From Halosolutus halophilus (GTDB lineage: Archaea; Halobacteriota; Halobacteria; Halobacteriales; Natrialbaceae), in contig NZ_CP094974.1 of the NCBI RefSeq assembly GCF_022869805.1, positions 4,092,001 through 4,156,000 of the forward strand: a stretch of 64,000 nucleotides of DNA, read 5' to 3'. Positions 55,134 to 62,979 of this stretch are shown in pieces. Below the pieces are notes generated by a model. That model saw only the letters and a list, made by a program, of their open reading frames with translations. It searched no databases and was not told where the DNA came from. The first letter of the stretch is position 1; every line of letters begins with the position of its first letter. The position numbers were made by a program, and so were the translations under genes.

Positions 55134-55766
55134 TTACGGCTCCCGACTGCCGCGATGGGCGATCGTTCGTCCAGCCAGTCGCTGGAGCAGGCCTCGGATC
55201 CGGGTGATAGTCGGCCCGAGGACCGGGTTCGCGGTCACGGCTACGTAGGCCGACAGGGGGACGTACCGACCGGTTTCGAGGTAGTGCAGCGCCGCCGCGG
55301 TCACCCGGTGGTTCCCGTCGGCGACGAACCACGGGGTCGCGCCGCATCTGGTCCGGACGACCAGCGGGTCGAACGGCGTCCCGGAAGCGAGGTCGTCGCG
55401 GTACGTTCGGATCGCCTCGGCGTCGATTCCCGCCGATTCGAGCGGGGCGACCCCCTCCTCGTGGATCCGCTCGGCCACGCCGAACAGGGTGCCGTCCGTC
55501 GAGGCGGCGCGCCACAGGAGATCGTCCGGCCCGTCCACCGGACGGAGGTCGACGAATCGTTCCCGATCGAGCGTGAGCCGGTACCACCGGACCGGCCGCT
55601 CGCGCCAGACGAACGCAGCCGCGCCCGGCTTCGCCGTGAGGAGCGCGTCGAGCACGGCCGCCGAGTTCGTCGGGACCGTCTCCGGATCGACGTCAGCCGC
55701 GCCGCAGTCGGCCTCCCGTGCGAGCCAGTCCCGGAGCACACGCTCCTCGGAGACCCGTTCAGACAT
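55134..55766 (-). CDS. ParB/sulfiredoxin-fold-like protein
   Basis: The 210 residues include PFDPLVVRTRCGATPWFVADGNHRVTAAALHYLETGRY, which fits the ParB/sulfiredoxin fold signature (DGNHR). The N-terminal half (RDWLAREADCGAADVDPET) has no recognisable motif. Such proteins bind nucleotides or act as nucleases, but nothing here decides. The start MSERVSEERVL is the first plausible Met. Confidence 0.6.
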   Translation of the reverse strand: MSERVSEERVLRDWLAREADCGAADVDPETVPTNSAAVLDALLTAKPGAAAFVWRERPVRWYRLTLDRERFVDLRPVDGPDDLLWRAASTDGTLFGVAERIHEEGVAPLESAGIDAEAIRTYRDDLASGTPFDPLVVRTRCGATPWFVADGNHRVTAAALHYLETGRYVPLSAYVAVTANPVLGPTITRIRGLLQRLAGRTIAHRGSREP

Positions 55767-55959
55767 CCGTTTCCCCGGCGGCGATCGCGGGCGATCCGGT
55801 GCCGCTCGCGGCGTGCGTTCGAGACACGAGCCGATACTCCGGCTGAACCCTACGGGAAGGAGTAGCATATACCTGGGGACGGCCGTTCTCCGGTCCCCGT
55901 TTCCCGTTCACTATCGCCCACAAATTATACCGTTAGACGTGGTACGGGGGGAAGTGACT

Positions 55960-56730
55960 GTGACCGAAACACAGGTTACGGTGATCCAGATCGACAACTA
56001 CGGGCCGTGGACGGTAGCACCGTCACCGAAACGGGAGGTCGACCTGCAGATGCTCCAGTCCCGCCTGTACGCGGACCTCTCACAACTCGTCGGTCATCAC
56101 GACGGCTACGTGTTCTCCACGCGATTCGACAACATGATCGCCGTCACGAACGGGCTCGACCTGGCGGGACACCGGCGCATCCAGGACGCCGTCCGCAACC
56201 GCTATCCCGTGACGGTCAGCCTCGGCGTCGCCACGGGGACCTCGCCCCGGGAAGCGGTCGGCGAGGCGACCGCGAACCTCCAGGCGGCCGGGAGCGCCCA
56301 GGACGGCGCGCGAACCGAGATCCTGCGCGGCGATCCGCTGGGCGAGCAAGGGACCGTCCAGATCGCCCACTTCGACGTCAACGACGCGACCGGGCGATAT
56401 ACTGACGAACTCGACGCCTTCGAAGTGTTCCGGCGCATCGATCGGGGGTACACGACACTTCTGGAGCACATGTACGACAGTCACGACTCGCTGTCGTTTT
56501 TCATCGGTGGCGACAACGTCATCTCGGTGACCGCCGGGCTCGATCGAACGGCGTTCGACGGGGCGATCGATCACGTCGAGGAGGCCGCGGGGATCGACCT
56601 CAAGGTCGGCGTCGGTCGCGATCGGACGGCTGGCGACGCCGGAATGGTGGCCAAAGAGGCGCTCGAACGCTGCCGGGAGAACGGAACCCGCGTCGAGATC
56701 GGTGCCGGTGAGAGAACGAGGGGGACGTAA
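55960..56730 (+). CDS. arfA: GTP cyclohydrolase III (IIa)
   Basis: This archaeal enzyme hydrolyses GTP to a formylaminopyrimidine nucleotide (FAPy), the first step in archaeal riboflavin and deazaflavin synthesis. The 256 residues show the family blocks VIQIDNYGPWTVAPSPKREV, LQSRLYADLSQL, DNMIAVTNGLD and the nucleotidyl-cyclase-like second half (LSFFIGGDNVISVTAGLD). Two GTG starts are possible: 55954 (30 bp from the AAATTATA box) and 55960 (matching the usual beginning). It heads a cluster with an MDR oxidoreductase starting five bases after its stop. Confidence 0.93.
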   Translation: MTETQVTVIQIDNYGPWTVAPSPKREVDLQMLQSRLYADLSQLVGHHDGYVFSTRFDNMIAVTNGLDLAGHRRIQDAVRNRYPVTVSLGVATGTSPREAVGEATANLQAAGSAQDGARTEILRGDPLGEQGTVQIAHFDVNDATGRYTDELDAFEVFRRIDRGYTTLLEHMYDSHDSLSFFIGGDNVISVTAGLDRTAFDGAIDHVEEAAGIDLKVGVGRDRTAGDAGMVAKEALERCRENGTRVEIGAGERTRGT

Positions 56731-56734
56731 CCCG

Positions 56735-57796
56735 ATGCCGGCCCAGTCGGTGTACTTCACGGGTCCCCGCGAGGTCGAGGTCCGAGAAACGGCGGTTCCC
56801 GACCCTGGCCCGGACGAACTCAAGGTGGCTGCGACGGTATCCGCCATCAGCTCCGGGACGGAACTGTTACTCTACCGGGGTGAAATGAACCCCGAGATCG
56901 CCGCGGACGAGACGCTGGAGGCACTCTCCGGATCGTTCTCCTACCCGTTTCCCTACGGGTACGCGGTCGTCGGGACGGTGACCGCCGTCGGCGCGGACGT
57001 GGACCCGGCGTGGCGCGACGAGACGGTGCTGGCGTTCCACCCCCACGCCAGCGAGTTCGTCGTCGGAGTCGACGAGGTGAGCGTCGTGCCGTCCGGAGTT
57101 TCGCCAGCGGAGGCGGCGTTCCTCCCGAACGTCGAAACGGCGGTCAACCTGGTCCTCGACGGGGAGCCCCGCATCGGCGAGCGGGCGATCGTGTTCGGCC
57201 AGGGCGTCGTGGGGCTGTTGACGACGGCACTGCTGGCCGAAACGCCGCTTTCGTCGCTCGTGACCGTGGACTACTACGAGAAGCGACGACGGCTCTCGAA
57301 GGCGTTCGGGGCCGACCGGTGCCTCGATCCCGACGACGACCCGGCCGCGGCGGTCAGCGAGCCGTCGGGACCGCCCGAGCGTCCGGAATCGCCGTCCGGA
57401 CGGACCGAACGGGAAGCGCCCCCGCGTCGGGCGGACCTGACCTACGAACTCTCGGGGAATCCGGCGGCGCTCGACGCCGCCGTCGACGCGACCGGGTACG
57501 GGGGTCGCGTCGTCGTCGGATCGTGGTACGGGACCAGGACGGCCGAACTGTCGCTCGACGGGCGATTCCACCGGAGCCGAATCCGCCTGATCAGCAGCCA
57601 GGTGAGCACCATCGCGCCGGCACGGCGGGGACGCTGGACCGTGGCCCGTCGGCTGGCGACCGCGTGGCGGCGACTCGAGGACGTCGCGACCGACCGTCTG
57701 GTAACCCACCGCGTCCCGGTCACGGACGCCCCGGAGGCCTACGAACTGCTGGACGATCGGCCGGACGAGACTGTCCAGGTGCTGTTGACGTACTGA
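56735..57796 (+). CDS. MDR-superfamily oxidoreductase without catalytic-zinc cysteine
   Basis: The 353-residue protein has an N-terminal GroES-like fold (VRETAVPDPGPDELKVAATV) and a Rossmann segment (IGERAIVFGQGVVGLLTTAL). Where zinc alcohol dehydrogenases carry Cys-Gly-x-Asp, it has ISSGTELLLYRG, a form seen in MDR relatives lacking the catalytic zinc ligand. It also lacks the structural zinc lobe and carries a Pro/Arg-rich insert (EPSGPPERPESPSG). Its start is five bases after arfA, so they are one operon and probably act in the same pathway. Confidence 0.85.
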   Translation: MPAQSVYFTGPREVEVRETAVPDPGPDELKVAATVSAISSGTELLLYRGEMNPEIAADETLEALSGSFSYPFPYGYAVVGTVTAVGADVDPAWRDETVLAFHPHASEFVVGVDEVSVVPSGVSPAEAAFLPNVETAVNLVLDGEPRIGERAIVFGQGVVGLLTTALLAETPLSSLVTVDYYEKRRRLSKAFGADRCLDPDDDPAAAVSEPSGPPERPESPSGRTEREAPPRRADLTYELSGNPAALDAAVDATGYGGRVVVGSWYGTRTAELSLDGRFHRSRIRLISSQVSTIAPARRGRWTVARRLATAWRRLEDVATDRLVTHRVPVTDAPEAYELLDDRPDETVQVLLTY

Positions 57797-57892
57797 CTGG
57801 TCCGCCGCGGCCCGGTTCGACTGTGGTCCGTCGGTCCGGCGTCGGGTCGCGCGCCACCTGGGTTTTAGTTCACGCGCGTGGTCCGACGGGGT

Positions 57893-58270
57893 ATGTACAC
57901 GGTGACAGTCACTCGCGACTTCGTCGCCCAACACTGGCTCACGGTCCCCGACCCCGGACCCGAGGGAGACCTCCACTCCCACCACCTGACGGTGGAGGTC
58001 GAGGTGGAGGGCGAGCAACTCGGGGAGTACGGCTACCTCGTCGACATCGACGACCTCAAGGCGGTCGTGGACGGGCTGGTAGACCGGTACCGGGACGCGA
58101 CGCTCAACGACCTCCCGGAGTTCGAGGGGCTCAACCCGAGCGTGGAGCACTTCTCGCGGTTCTTCGCCGATCGAGTCGCGGACGGGATCGAGACCGACCG
58201 ACTCGACGCCGTCGAGGTGACGATGTGGGAAGAGGACGGGGCAGCCGCTTCGTACGCCACGACCGTCTGA
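57893..58270 (+). CDS. 6-pyruvoyltetrahydropterin synthase/QueD-family protein lacking the catalytic cysteine
   Basis: The 125-residue protein has the T-fold features: zinc ligands His14, His28 and His30 in the H-x13-HSH pattern, and a central GYLVDIDDLKAVVDGLV segment. At the QueD catalytic Cys position (four residues before HSH) it carries Glu24, the substitution known from PTPS-III-type enzymes. It may therefore cleave or isomerise a pterin or FAPy derivative rather than make 6-carboxytetrahydropterin. A GTTTTAG box 30 bp upstream gives it its own promoter within the cluster. The start MYTVTVTRDF is preferred to one five codons earlier. Confidence 0.85.
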   Translation: MYTVTVTRDFVAQHWLTVPDPGPEGDLHSHHLTVEVEVEGEQLGEYGYLVDIDDLKAVVDGLVDRYRDATLNDLPEFEGLNPSVEHFSRFFADRVADGIETDRLDAVEVTMWEEDGAAASYATTV

Positions 58271-58274
58271 TTCG

Positions 58275-59363
58275 ATGCGGCTGGGGCTAGTCGTCTACGA
58301 CGGCCTCGAGCGCACGTCCGGCGGCTATCGCTACGATCGACGGCTCGTCGCGGGGCTCCGCGAACGGGGCCACGAGGTCGTGGTCGTCGCGCTCCCGAAG
58401 GGCGGATACGGGACGAACGTGCTCGACAACGTCTCCCGGGAGGTCGCCGCCGACCTGACCGGTCTCGACGTCGACGTGCTGTTGCAAGACGAACTCTGTC
58501 ACCCGTCGCTCGTCCGGCACAACCGCCGGCGCGACGACGCCACGCCGATCGTCTCTATCGTCCACCACCTCCGGTGTCGGGAGCCGCGGGCGGCGTGGCG
58601 GAACGCGCTCGTCAGGGCGATCGAGCGGCGCTACCTCGACACCGTCGACGCCTTCGTGTACAACAGCGAGACCACCCGGGAGACCGTCGAGACGCTCGTC
58701 GGCCCGACGACGGGCGTCGTCGCGCCGCCAGGCGGCGACCACGTCGACCCGGGAGTCACGCGGGCGCGGATCCGCGCACGTGCCCACGAGCCAGGGCCGC
58801 TCAGAATCGTCTTCGTGGGGACGCTCGTCGAACGGAAGGGGCTCCACACGCTGCTCCGGGGGCTGGCCGCCCGCCCGGCCGACGAGTGGACCCTGACCGT
58901 CGTCGGCGACCCGACGATCGATCCGCGGTACGCCCGTCGGATCGACCGCCTGATCGACGCGCTGGGCGTCGAGGAGTCGGTGACGGTCGCGGGCCGAGTG
59001 TCCGATTCGGCGCTGTCATCGACCCTCCGGGAGGGGCACCTTCTCGCCGTTCCATCCGGCTACGAGGGGTTCGGCATCGTCTACCTCGAGGGAATGGGGT
59101 TCGGAATGCCGGCGCTCGCGTCGACCGCCGGCGGCGCCAGCGAGGTCGTCGACGACGGGGAGACGGGGGTGTTGGTTCCGCCGGGCGAACCGCGGGCCGT
59201 GGCCGAGGCGGTGGGCTCGCTCGCGGCCGATCGCGAGCGCCTCACCGAGATGGGAGTCGCCGCCCGGGACGCTTACGACGCCCATCCCACCTGGAGCGAC
59301 ACCGTCGATCGCGTCGCGTCGTTCACGACTCGACTCCGCGAGGCCGCGGGGCCGTCGCCGTGA
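58275..59363 (+). CDS. GT4-type glycosyltransferase
   Basis: The 362-residue GT-B fold glycosyltransferase begins MRLGLVVYDGLERTSGGYRYDRRL and has the donor-site motifs IVFVGTLVERKGLHTLLR and the E-x7-E region (PSGYEGFGIVYLEGMGFG). The nucleotide-sugar donor and acceptor are unknown. It starts four bases after the PTPS homologue, so it is translated with it. This links sugar transfer to the pterin/flavin cluster. Confidence 0.9.
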   Translation: MRLGLVVYDGLERTSGGYRYDRRLVAGLRERGHEVVVVALPKGGYGTNVLDNVSREVAADLTGLDVDVLLQDELCHPSLVRHNRRRDDATPIVSIVHHLRCREPRAAWRNALVRAIERRYLDTVDAFVYNSETTRETVETLVGPTTGVVAPPGGDHVDPGVTRARIRARAHEPGPLRIVFVGTLVERKGLHTLLRGLAARPADEWTLTVVGDPTIDPRYARRIDRLIDALGVEESVTVAGRVSDSALSSTLREGHLLAVPSGYEGFGIVYLEGMGFGMPALASTAGGASEVVDDGETGVLVPPGEPRAVAEAVGSLAADRERLTEMGVAARDAYDAHPTWSDTVDRVASFTTRLREAAGPSP

Positions 59364-59406
59364 CGACCGGACTTAACCCGCCACGAGTTGACGGGCCGAT
59401 AGAGAC

Positions 59407-60330
59407 GTGACCGAACCCGATCACTACTCGTTCCGTCGATACCTCGATGCCAAGCGGACCGTCGACCGGCGCGCCAGGAACCGGCGCGTCGCGGACGCGT
59501 TTCGCCGGACGCTCGAGAGGTTCGACGAGTCCGTCGAACTCTGCGAGATTGGGGCCGGGACGGGCGCAATGGTCGAGACGATCCTCGAGTGGACGGCCGG
59601 CACCGAGGTCCGGTACACGGCCATCGACGCCGACCCGGCCCTGGTCGAGGCCGCCGCGGACAGCGTCGTCGACCGCGCGTCGGATCGGGGCCACGGTCCG
59701 GATCGGTCTGATGGAACGGTACGCGTCGACCGCGACGGGGCGACGTTCGAGGTCGAGTTCCGCGCCGAAGACGCGCTCGCCCACCTCGCGGACCGCGACG
59801 GGACCTACGACGCCGTCGTCGCCCAGGCCTTCCTCGACCTCACGGACGTCCAGACGGCGCTTTCGGCGATCGCGGACGGGCTCCGATCCGGCGGGGTCGC
59901 CTACTTCCCCATCACGTTCGACGGGGTGACGGCGCTGGTGCCGCCGGTCGACCCCGAACTGGAGGACCGGATCGAGCGGCGGTTTCACCGTCGGATGGAC
60001 ACGACCGAGAAGGTCGGCGGCGAGACGGGTGACAGCAACGCCGGCCGCCGCCTCCTCACCGCGGTTCCGGCGACCGGCGGACGGATCGTCGCGGCCGGCG
60101 GCTCCGACTGGGTGGTGCGGCCGACCGACGGCGGATACGAAGCTGACGAGGCGTACTTCCTCCATCATATCGTCGACACCGTCGAGTCCGCGCTCGCGGC
60201 CGACGGGACGATCGACCCCGAGCGGTTGCGCGCGTGGGCGGAGAGTCGCCACGAACAGGTCGCGGACGCGGAACTCGTCTACCTCGCCCACCAGCTAGAC
60301 GTCCTCGCCCGATGGCCGGCGTCGGCGTAG
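59407..60330 (+). CDS. class I SAM-dependent methyltransferase
   Basis: The 307-residue protein has the Rossmann SAM-binding motif LCEIGAGTGAMVE, acidic residue in AIDADPALV, and a second motif YDAVVAQAFLDLTD. The N-terminal helix RRYLDAKRTVDRRARNRRVADAF and a large C-terminal lobe suggest a small-molecule acceptor. It starts with GTG 44 bases after the glycosyltransferase and closes the cluster. A CTTAACC box about 35 bp upstream may give extra transcription. Confidence 0.88.
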   Translation: MTEPDHYSFRRYLDAKRTVDRRARNRRVADAFRRTLERFDESVELCEIGAGTGAMVETILEWTAGTEVRYTAIDADPALVEAAADSVVDRASDRGHGPDRSDGTVRVDRDGATFEVEFRAEDALAHLADRDGTYDAVVAQAFLDLTDVQTALSAIADGLRSGGVAYFPITFDGVTALVPPVDPELEDRIERRFHRRMDTTEKVGGETGDSNAGRRLLTAVPATGGRIVAAGGSDWVVRPTDGGYEADEAYFLHHIVDTVESALAADGTIDPERLRAWAESRHEQVADAELVYLAHQLDVLARWPASA

Positions 60331-60511
60331 CGGACCGAACGGCCACGCGGTCGACGCCGGCGTACGATTCGGCGCAGTCCGGAGACGATCGGTTGCTCAG
60401 CGCGAGCGTGGACACTCGAATACCGGCCCCACCGTCGTCGAAGATTCGGATCAGGGACGGGAGTGGAGGCCCCGGACCAGCTATACGTCTCTCGGAATCG
60501 TAGCTCGAACT

Positions 60512-60775
60512 ATGCACTGGAAACGGCGACGCGACCTCGAGGGCGGGAAGGAACTGGGCGTCTGGCTCCTCGTCGACGACGACGGCACGGTCGACGAAGA
60601 ACTGTACGTCGAGTCCCACGAGTACCGCGGAGGCGGGTTCGACGTCTACACCGCCACTCCCGACGGGGAGTGGACACAGGAAGGCGAGTTCGGAGACGTC
60701 GAGGCCGCCTTCGAGCGGGCGCTCGACGTAATCGAGGGGAGTCAACATCCACTGGAGGGGCCGCGACCGAAGTGA
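60512..60775 (+). CDS. small haloarchaeal protein, function unknown
   Basis: The 87-residue soluble protein (MHWKRRRDLEGGKELGVWLLVDDDGTVDEELYVES at its start, spread over a basic then acidic profile) looks like a compact alpha/beta fold ending AFERALDVIEG. A CTATAC box lies 31 bp before the ATG. No family function is known to me. Confidence 0.65.
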   Translation: MHWKRRRDLEGGKELGVWLLVDDDGTVDEELYVESHEYRGGGFDVYTATPDGEWTQEGEFGDVEAAFERALDVIEGSQHPLEGPRPK

Positions 60776-60901
60776 CGGCGTTCCCGGACGTTCGCGACCG
60801 AATCGGCCGATCGGGCGTCGATCGGGAACGAGCACGCGCTCGAACCCAGCGGGAGCGCCCGGAGCCCGGAGACAGAGGGACGCGGAACCGGGACGCGAAC
60901 G

Positions 60902-62902
60902 CTACTCGAACTTCTCGAGCAGCCGATCGTAGAACCGCGCCTCGCGCTCGCCGGCGAGTTTCTCGACGATCAACTCGGGCGTCGATCGGGCGAGGTGGTC
61001 TTTCACCGGCGATCGGTTTACCTCGAGTTCGCCGTCGACCAGGCCGACGGCTTCGATCCCGTCGACGGTGACGTCGTAGTCGGCCATCTCGCGGATCTCA
61101 CCCGCGAGGTGCGAGACGAACACCGCGGTCGCGCCGTTCTCCGAGAGCGCCTCGAGGATGCCAGCGATGATCTTCGCGCTGGCTCCGGGTTCCGTGATGC
61201 TCTCGAGTTCGTCCACGAGGACGAGCGACCCCTCGCCGCCCTGCGCGAGGTCGGCGAACTCCCGGACCGTCGATTCGAAGGCCCCCGCGTCCAGGGTCCC
61301 CTGGGTCTTGGCGTGGTAGTGGAAGTCGTCGAACCGCCGGAGGCAAACGTCCTCGGCGGGCACCGGCAGTCCCATGTGTGCCAGCACGACGACGCTCGCG
61401 ACGAGGTCCAGCGTCGAGGTCTTGCCACCGCTGTTGACTCCCGAGAGGAGCGCGACCCCCGAGACCGCGTAGTCGACGGGATCGATCGCCGCAAGCGGTT
61501 CGTCCAGCAGCGGCGACCGGCCGCCCTCGATCGCGAAGCCCGCGGGCTCTCCCTCGGTCCCGCTGGGTTCCCACACGAACTCGGGCATCGTACACTCGTA
61601 CTCGCGGGCGAAGCGGGCGATTGCGAGTTCGACGTCGAGTTCGAGGGCGTCCCGGACTAGCCGGCGCGCCCCGTCGCGCTGATCGGCCAGATCGGCCGCG
61701 AGGTCGCGCTTGAGCCGGCCCGCGCGGCGCTCCTTCGTGGCGGTAAGTTCCTCGCGGAGCCGACCGATCGCGTCCTCGTCGCGCTCGACCGGAAACGTCG
61801 GTTCGTCGCCGAATGCGCGCCGGGCAATCTCGGCTTCGCCCTGATCGAGGTCGAGCGCCTCGATCAGGTGCTGGCGGGCGGACTCGACCGCCGCGGCGTA
61901 CTCGTCGGCCAGTTCCCGCGACAGCAGCGAGTCGACGCCCGCGCCCCGTTCGACCAGCGAGAGGAGGTCGGAACCCTCGATCGTGACGTCCTTCTCGCGG
62001 ATCGCCTCCCGGAGCCGATCGTTGGCGATGCTCTCGGCCGTCCCCGTCGCCGCGTCCAGGTCGTCGACCGCCGTCGTCAGCCGATCGAGTTCGTCGTCGC
62101 CCGCGACCGTCCCGTCCTCGTCGAGCCGCGAGAGGCCGTCCGCCAGCGCGTCGAGGTCGCAGGCCGGGTCGAGGTCGGCCGCGCGGTGGACCGCGATCGC
62201 CGCCTGCAGGCGGTCCCGGTTCCGCGCGAAGAACGCGAGCGGGCGTTCGGGGACGACCTCCGCAGGGGTCTCGAGGGCGTCGGGCCGGACCTGCACCTCC
62301 CCGTCGACGGTGACGCCGGCGAACGACTCGTCGAGGGCGATGACCGTCGAGTAGCCGCGCGCGAGTTCGGCCAGCCCCTGTGCGTCCTCGACGACCTCGA
62401 CGGAGAGTTCCGGGATCGCCTCGCGCGCCTCGGCGTAGCGCTCGGCGTCGGTCGTCGCCAGACAGCGTTCCCGGACCCGGACGTCGCCCGGCGTCGCGAG
62501 CGGTTCGACCCCTTCGAGCGCGTCCAGCACGGTAGCGTCGTAGTCCCGATCGATCGCGTCGGCCGCGAAGGCCTGCACCTCCTCGATGCGCGATCGACTC
62601 GGACTCGGATAGACCGTCTCGAGGCGCTGGGCCGCGTAGTCGGTGACGGTGCGACCTTTCAGCAGGCCGAGGACCTCGCGGTAGACCTCGCGGGCGCGAT
62701 CGGTCGCGAGGAAGCCGCCGGGATCGTCGTGCTCGCGGCGAATCGCGCCGCGTGCGATGCGGGCCGCCCGCCCCTGCGTGATCCCGGGTGCCTCGGCGAT
62801 CCGCGCGACGTCACCCGCCCGCAACGCTCGTTCGGGTTCGTCGAGTTCCGACAGCGCCCGGGCCGTCTTCTCGCCGACGCCCGGAATCGACTCGAGGTCC
62901 AT
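60902..62902 (-). CDS. MutS5/MutS2-like ATPase with N-terminal HhH domain
   Basis: The 666-residue protein starts with a helix-hairpin-helix ([22 protein letters not shown]), followed by a long MutS core and the ATPase domain: Walker A GVNSGGKTST, Walker B LVLVDELES, and SHLAGE. It lacks the mismatch-recognition domain of canonical MutS and the Smr nuclease of bacterial MutS2. It matches the haloarchaeal MutS5-type group, whose role is probably recombination or branched-DNA binding. The start MDLESIPG at 62902 begins the HhH. Confidence 0.88.
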   Translation of the reverse strand: MDLESIPGVGEKTARALSELDEPERALRAGDVARIAEAPGITQGRAARIARGAIRREHDDPGGFLATDRAREVYREVLGLLKGRTVTDYAAQRLETVYPSPSRSRIEEVQAFAADAIDRDYDATVLDALEGVEPLATPGDVRVRERCLATTDAERYAEAREAIPELSVEVVEDAQGLAELARGYSTVIALDESFAGVTVDGEVQVRPDALETPAEVVPERPLAFFARNRDRLQAAIAVHRAADLDPACDLDALADGLSRLDEDGTVAGDDELDRLTTAVDDLDAATGTAESIANDRLREAIREKDVTIEGSDLLSLVERGAGVDSLLSRELADEYAAAVESARQHLIEALDLDQGEAEIARRAFGDEPTFPVERDEDAIGRLREELTATKERRAGRLKRDLAADLADQRDGARRLVRDALELDVELAIARFAREYECTMPEFVWEPSGTEGEPAGFAIEGGRSPLLDEPLAAIDPVDYAVSGVALLSGVNSGGKTSTLDLVASVVVLAHMGLPVPAEDVCLRRFDDFHYHAKTQGTLDAGAFESTVREFADLAQGGEGSLVLVDELESITEPGASAKIIAGILEALSENGATAVFVSHLAGEIREMADYDVTVDGIEAVGLVDGELEVNRSPVKDHLARSTPELIVEKLAGEREARFYDRLLEKFE

Positions 62903-62979
62903 GTTCTCGACCGGCCTATTCCATCGAAGCGAGAAAAAGCTCCCGCCCGTTTTTCCGGGATGGCGTGGTACCGACACCC

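Noticed and set aside
54675-55134. Replication origin beside orc1/cdc6
   Set aside because: No long inverted ORB-like repeats or AT-rich element; only ordinary promoters and a small DUF1059 gene.
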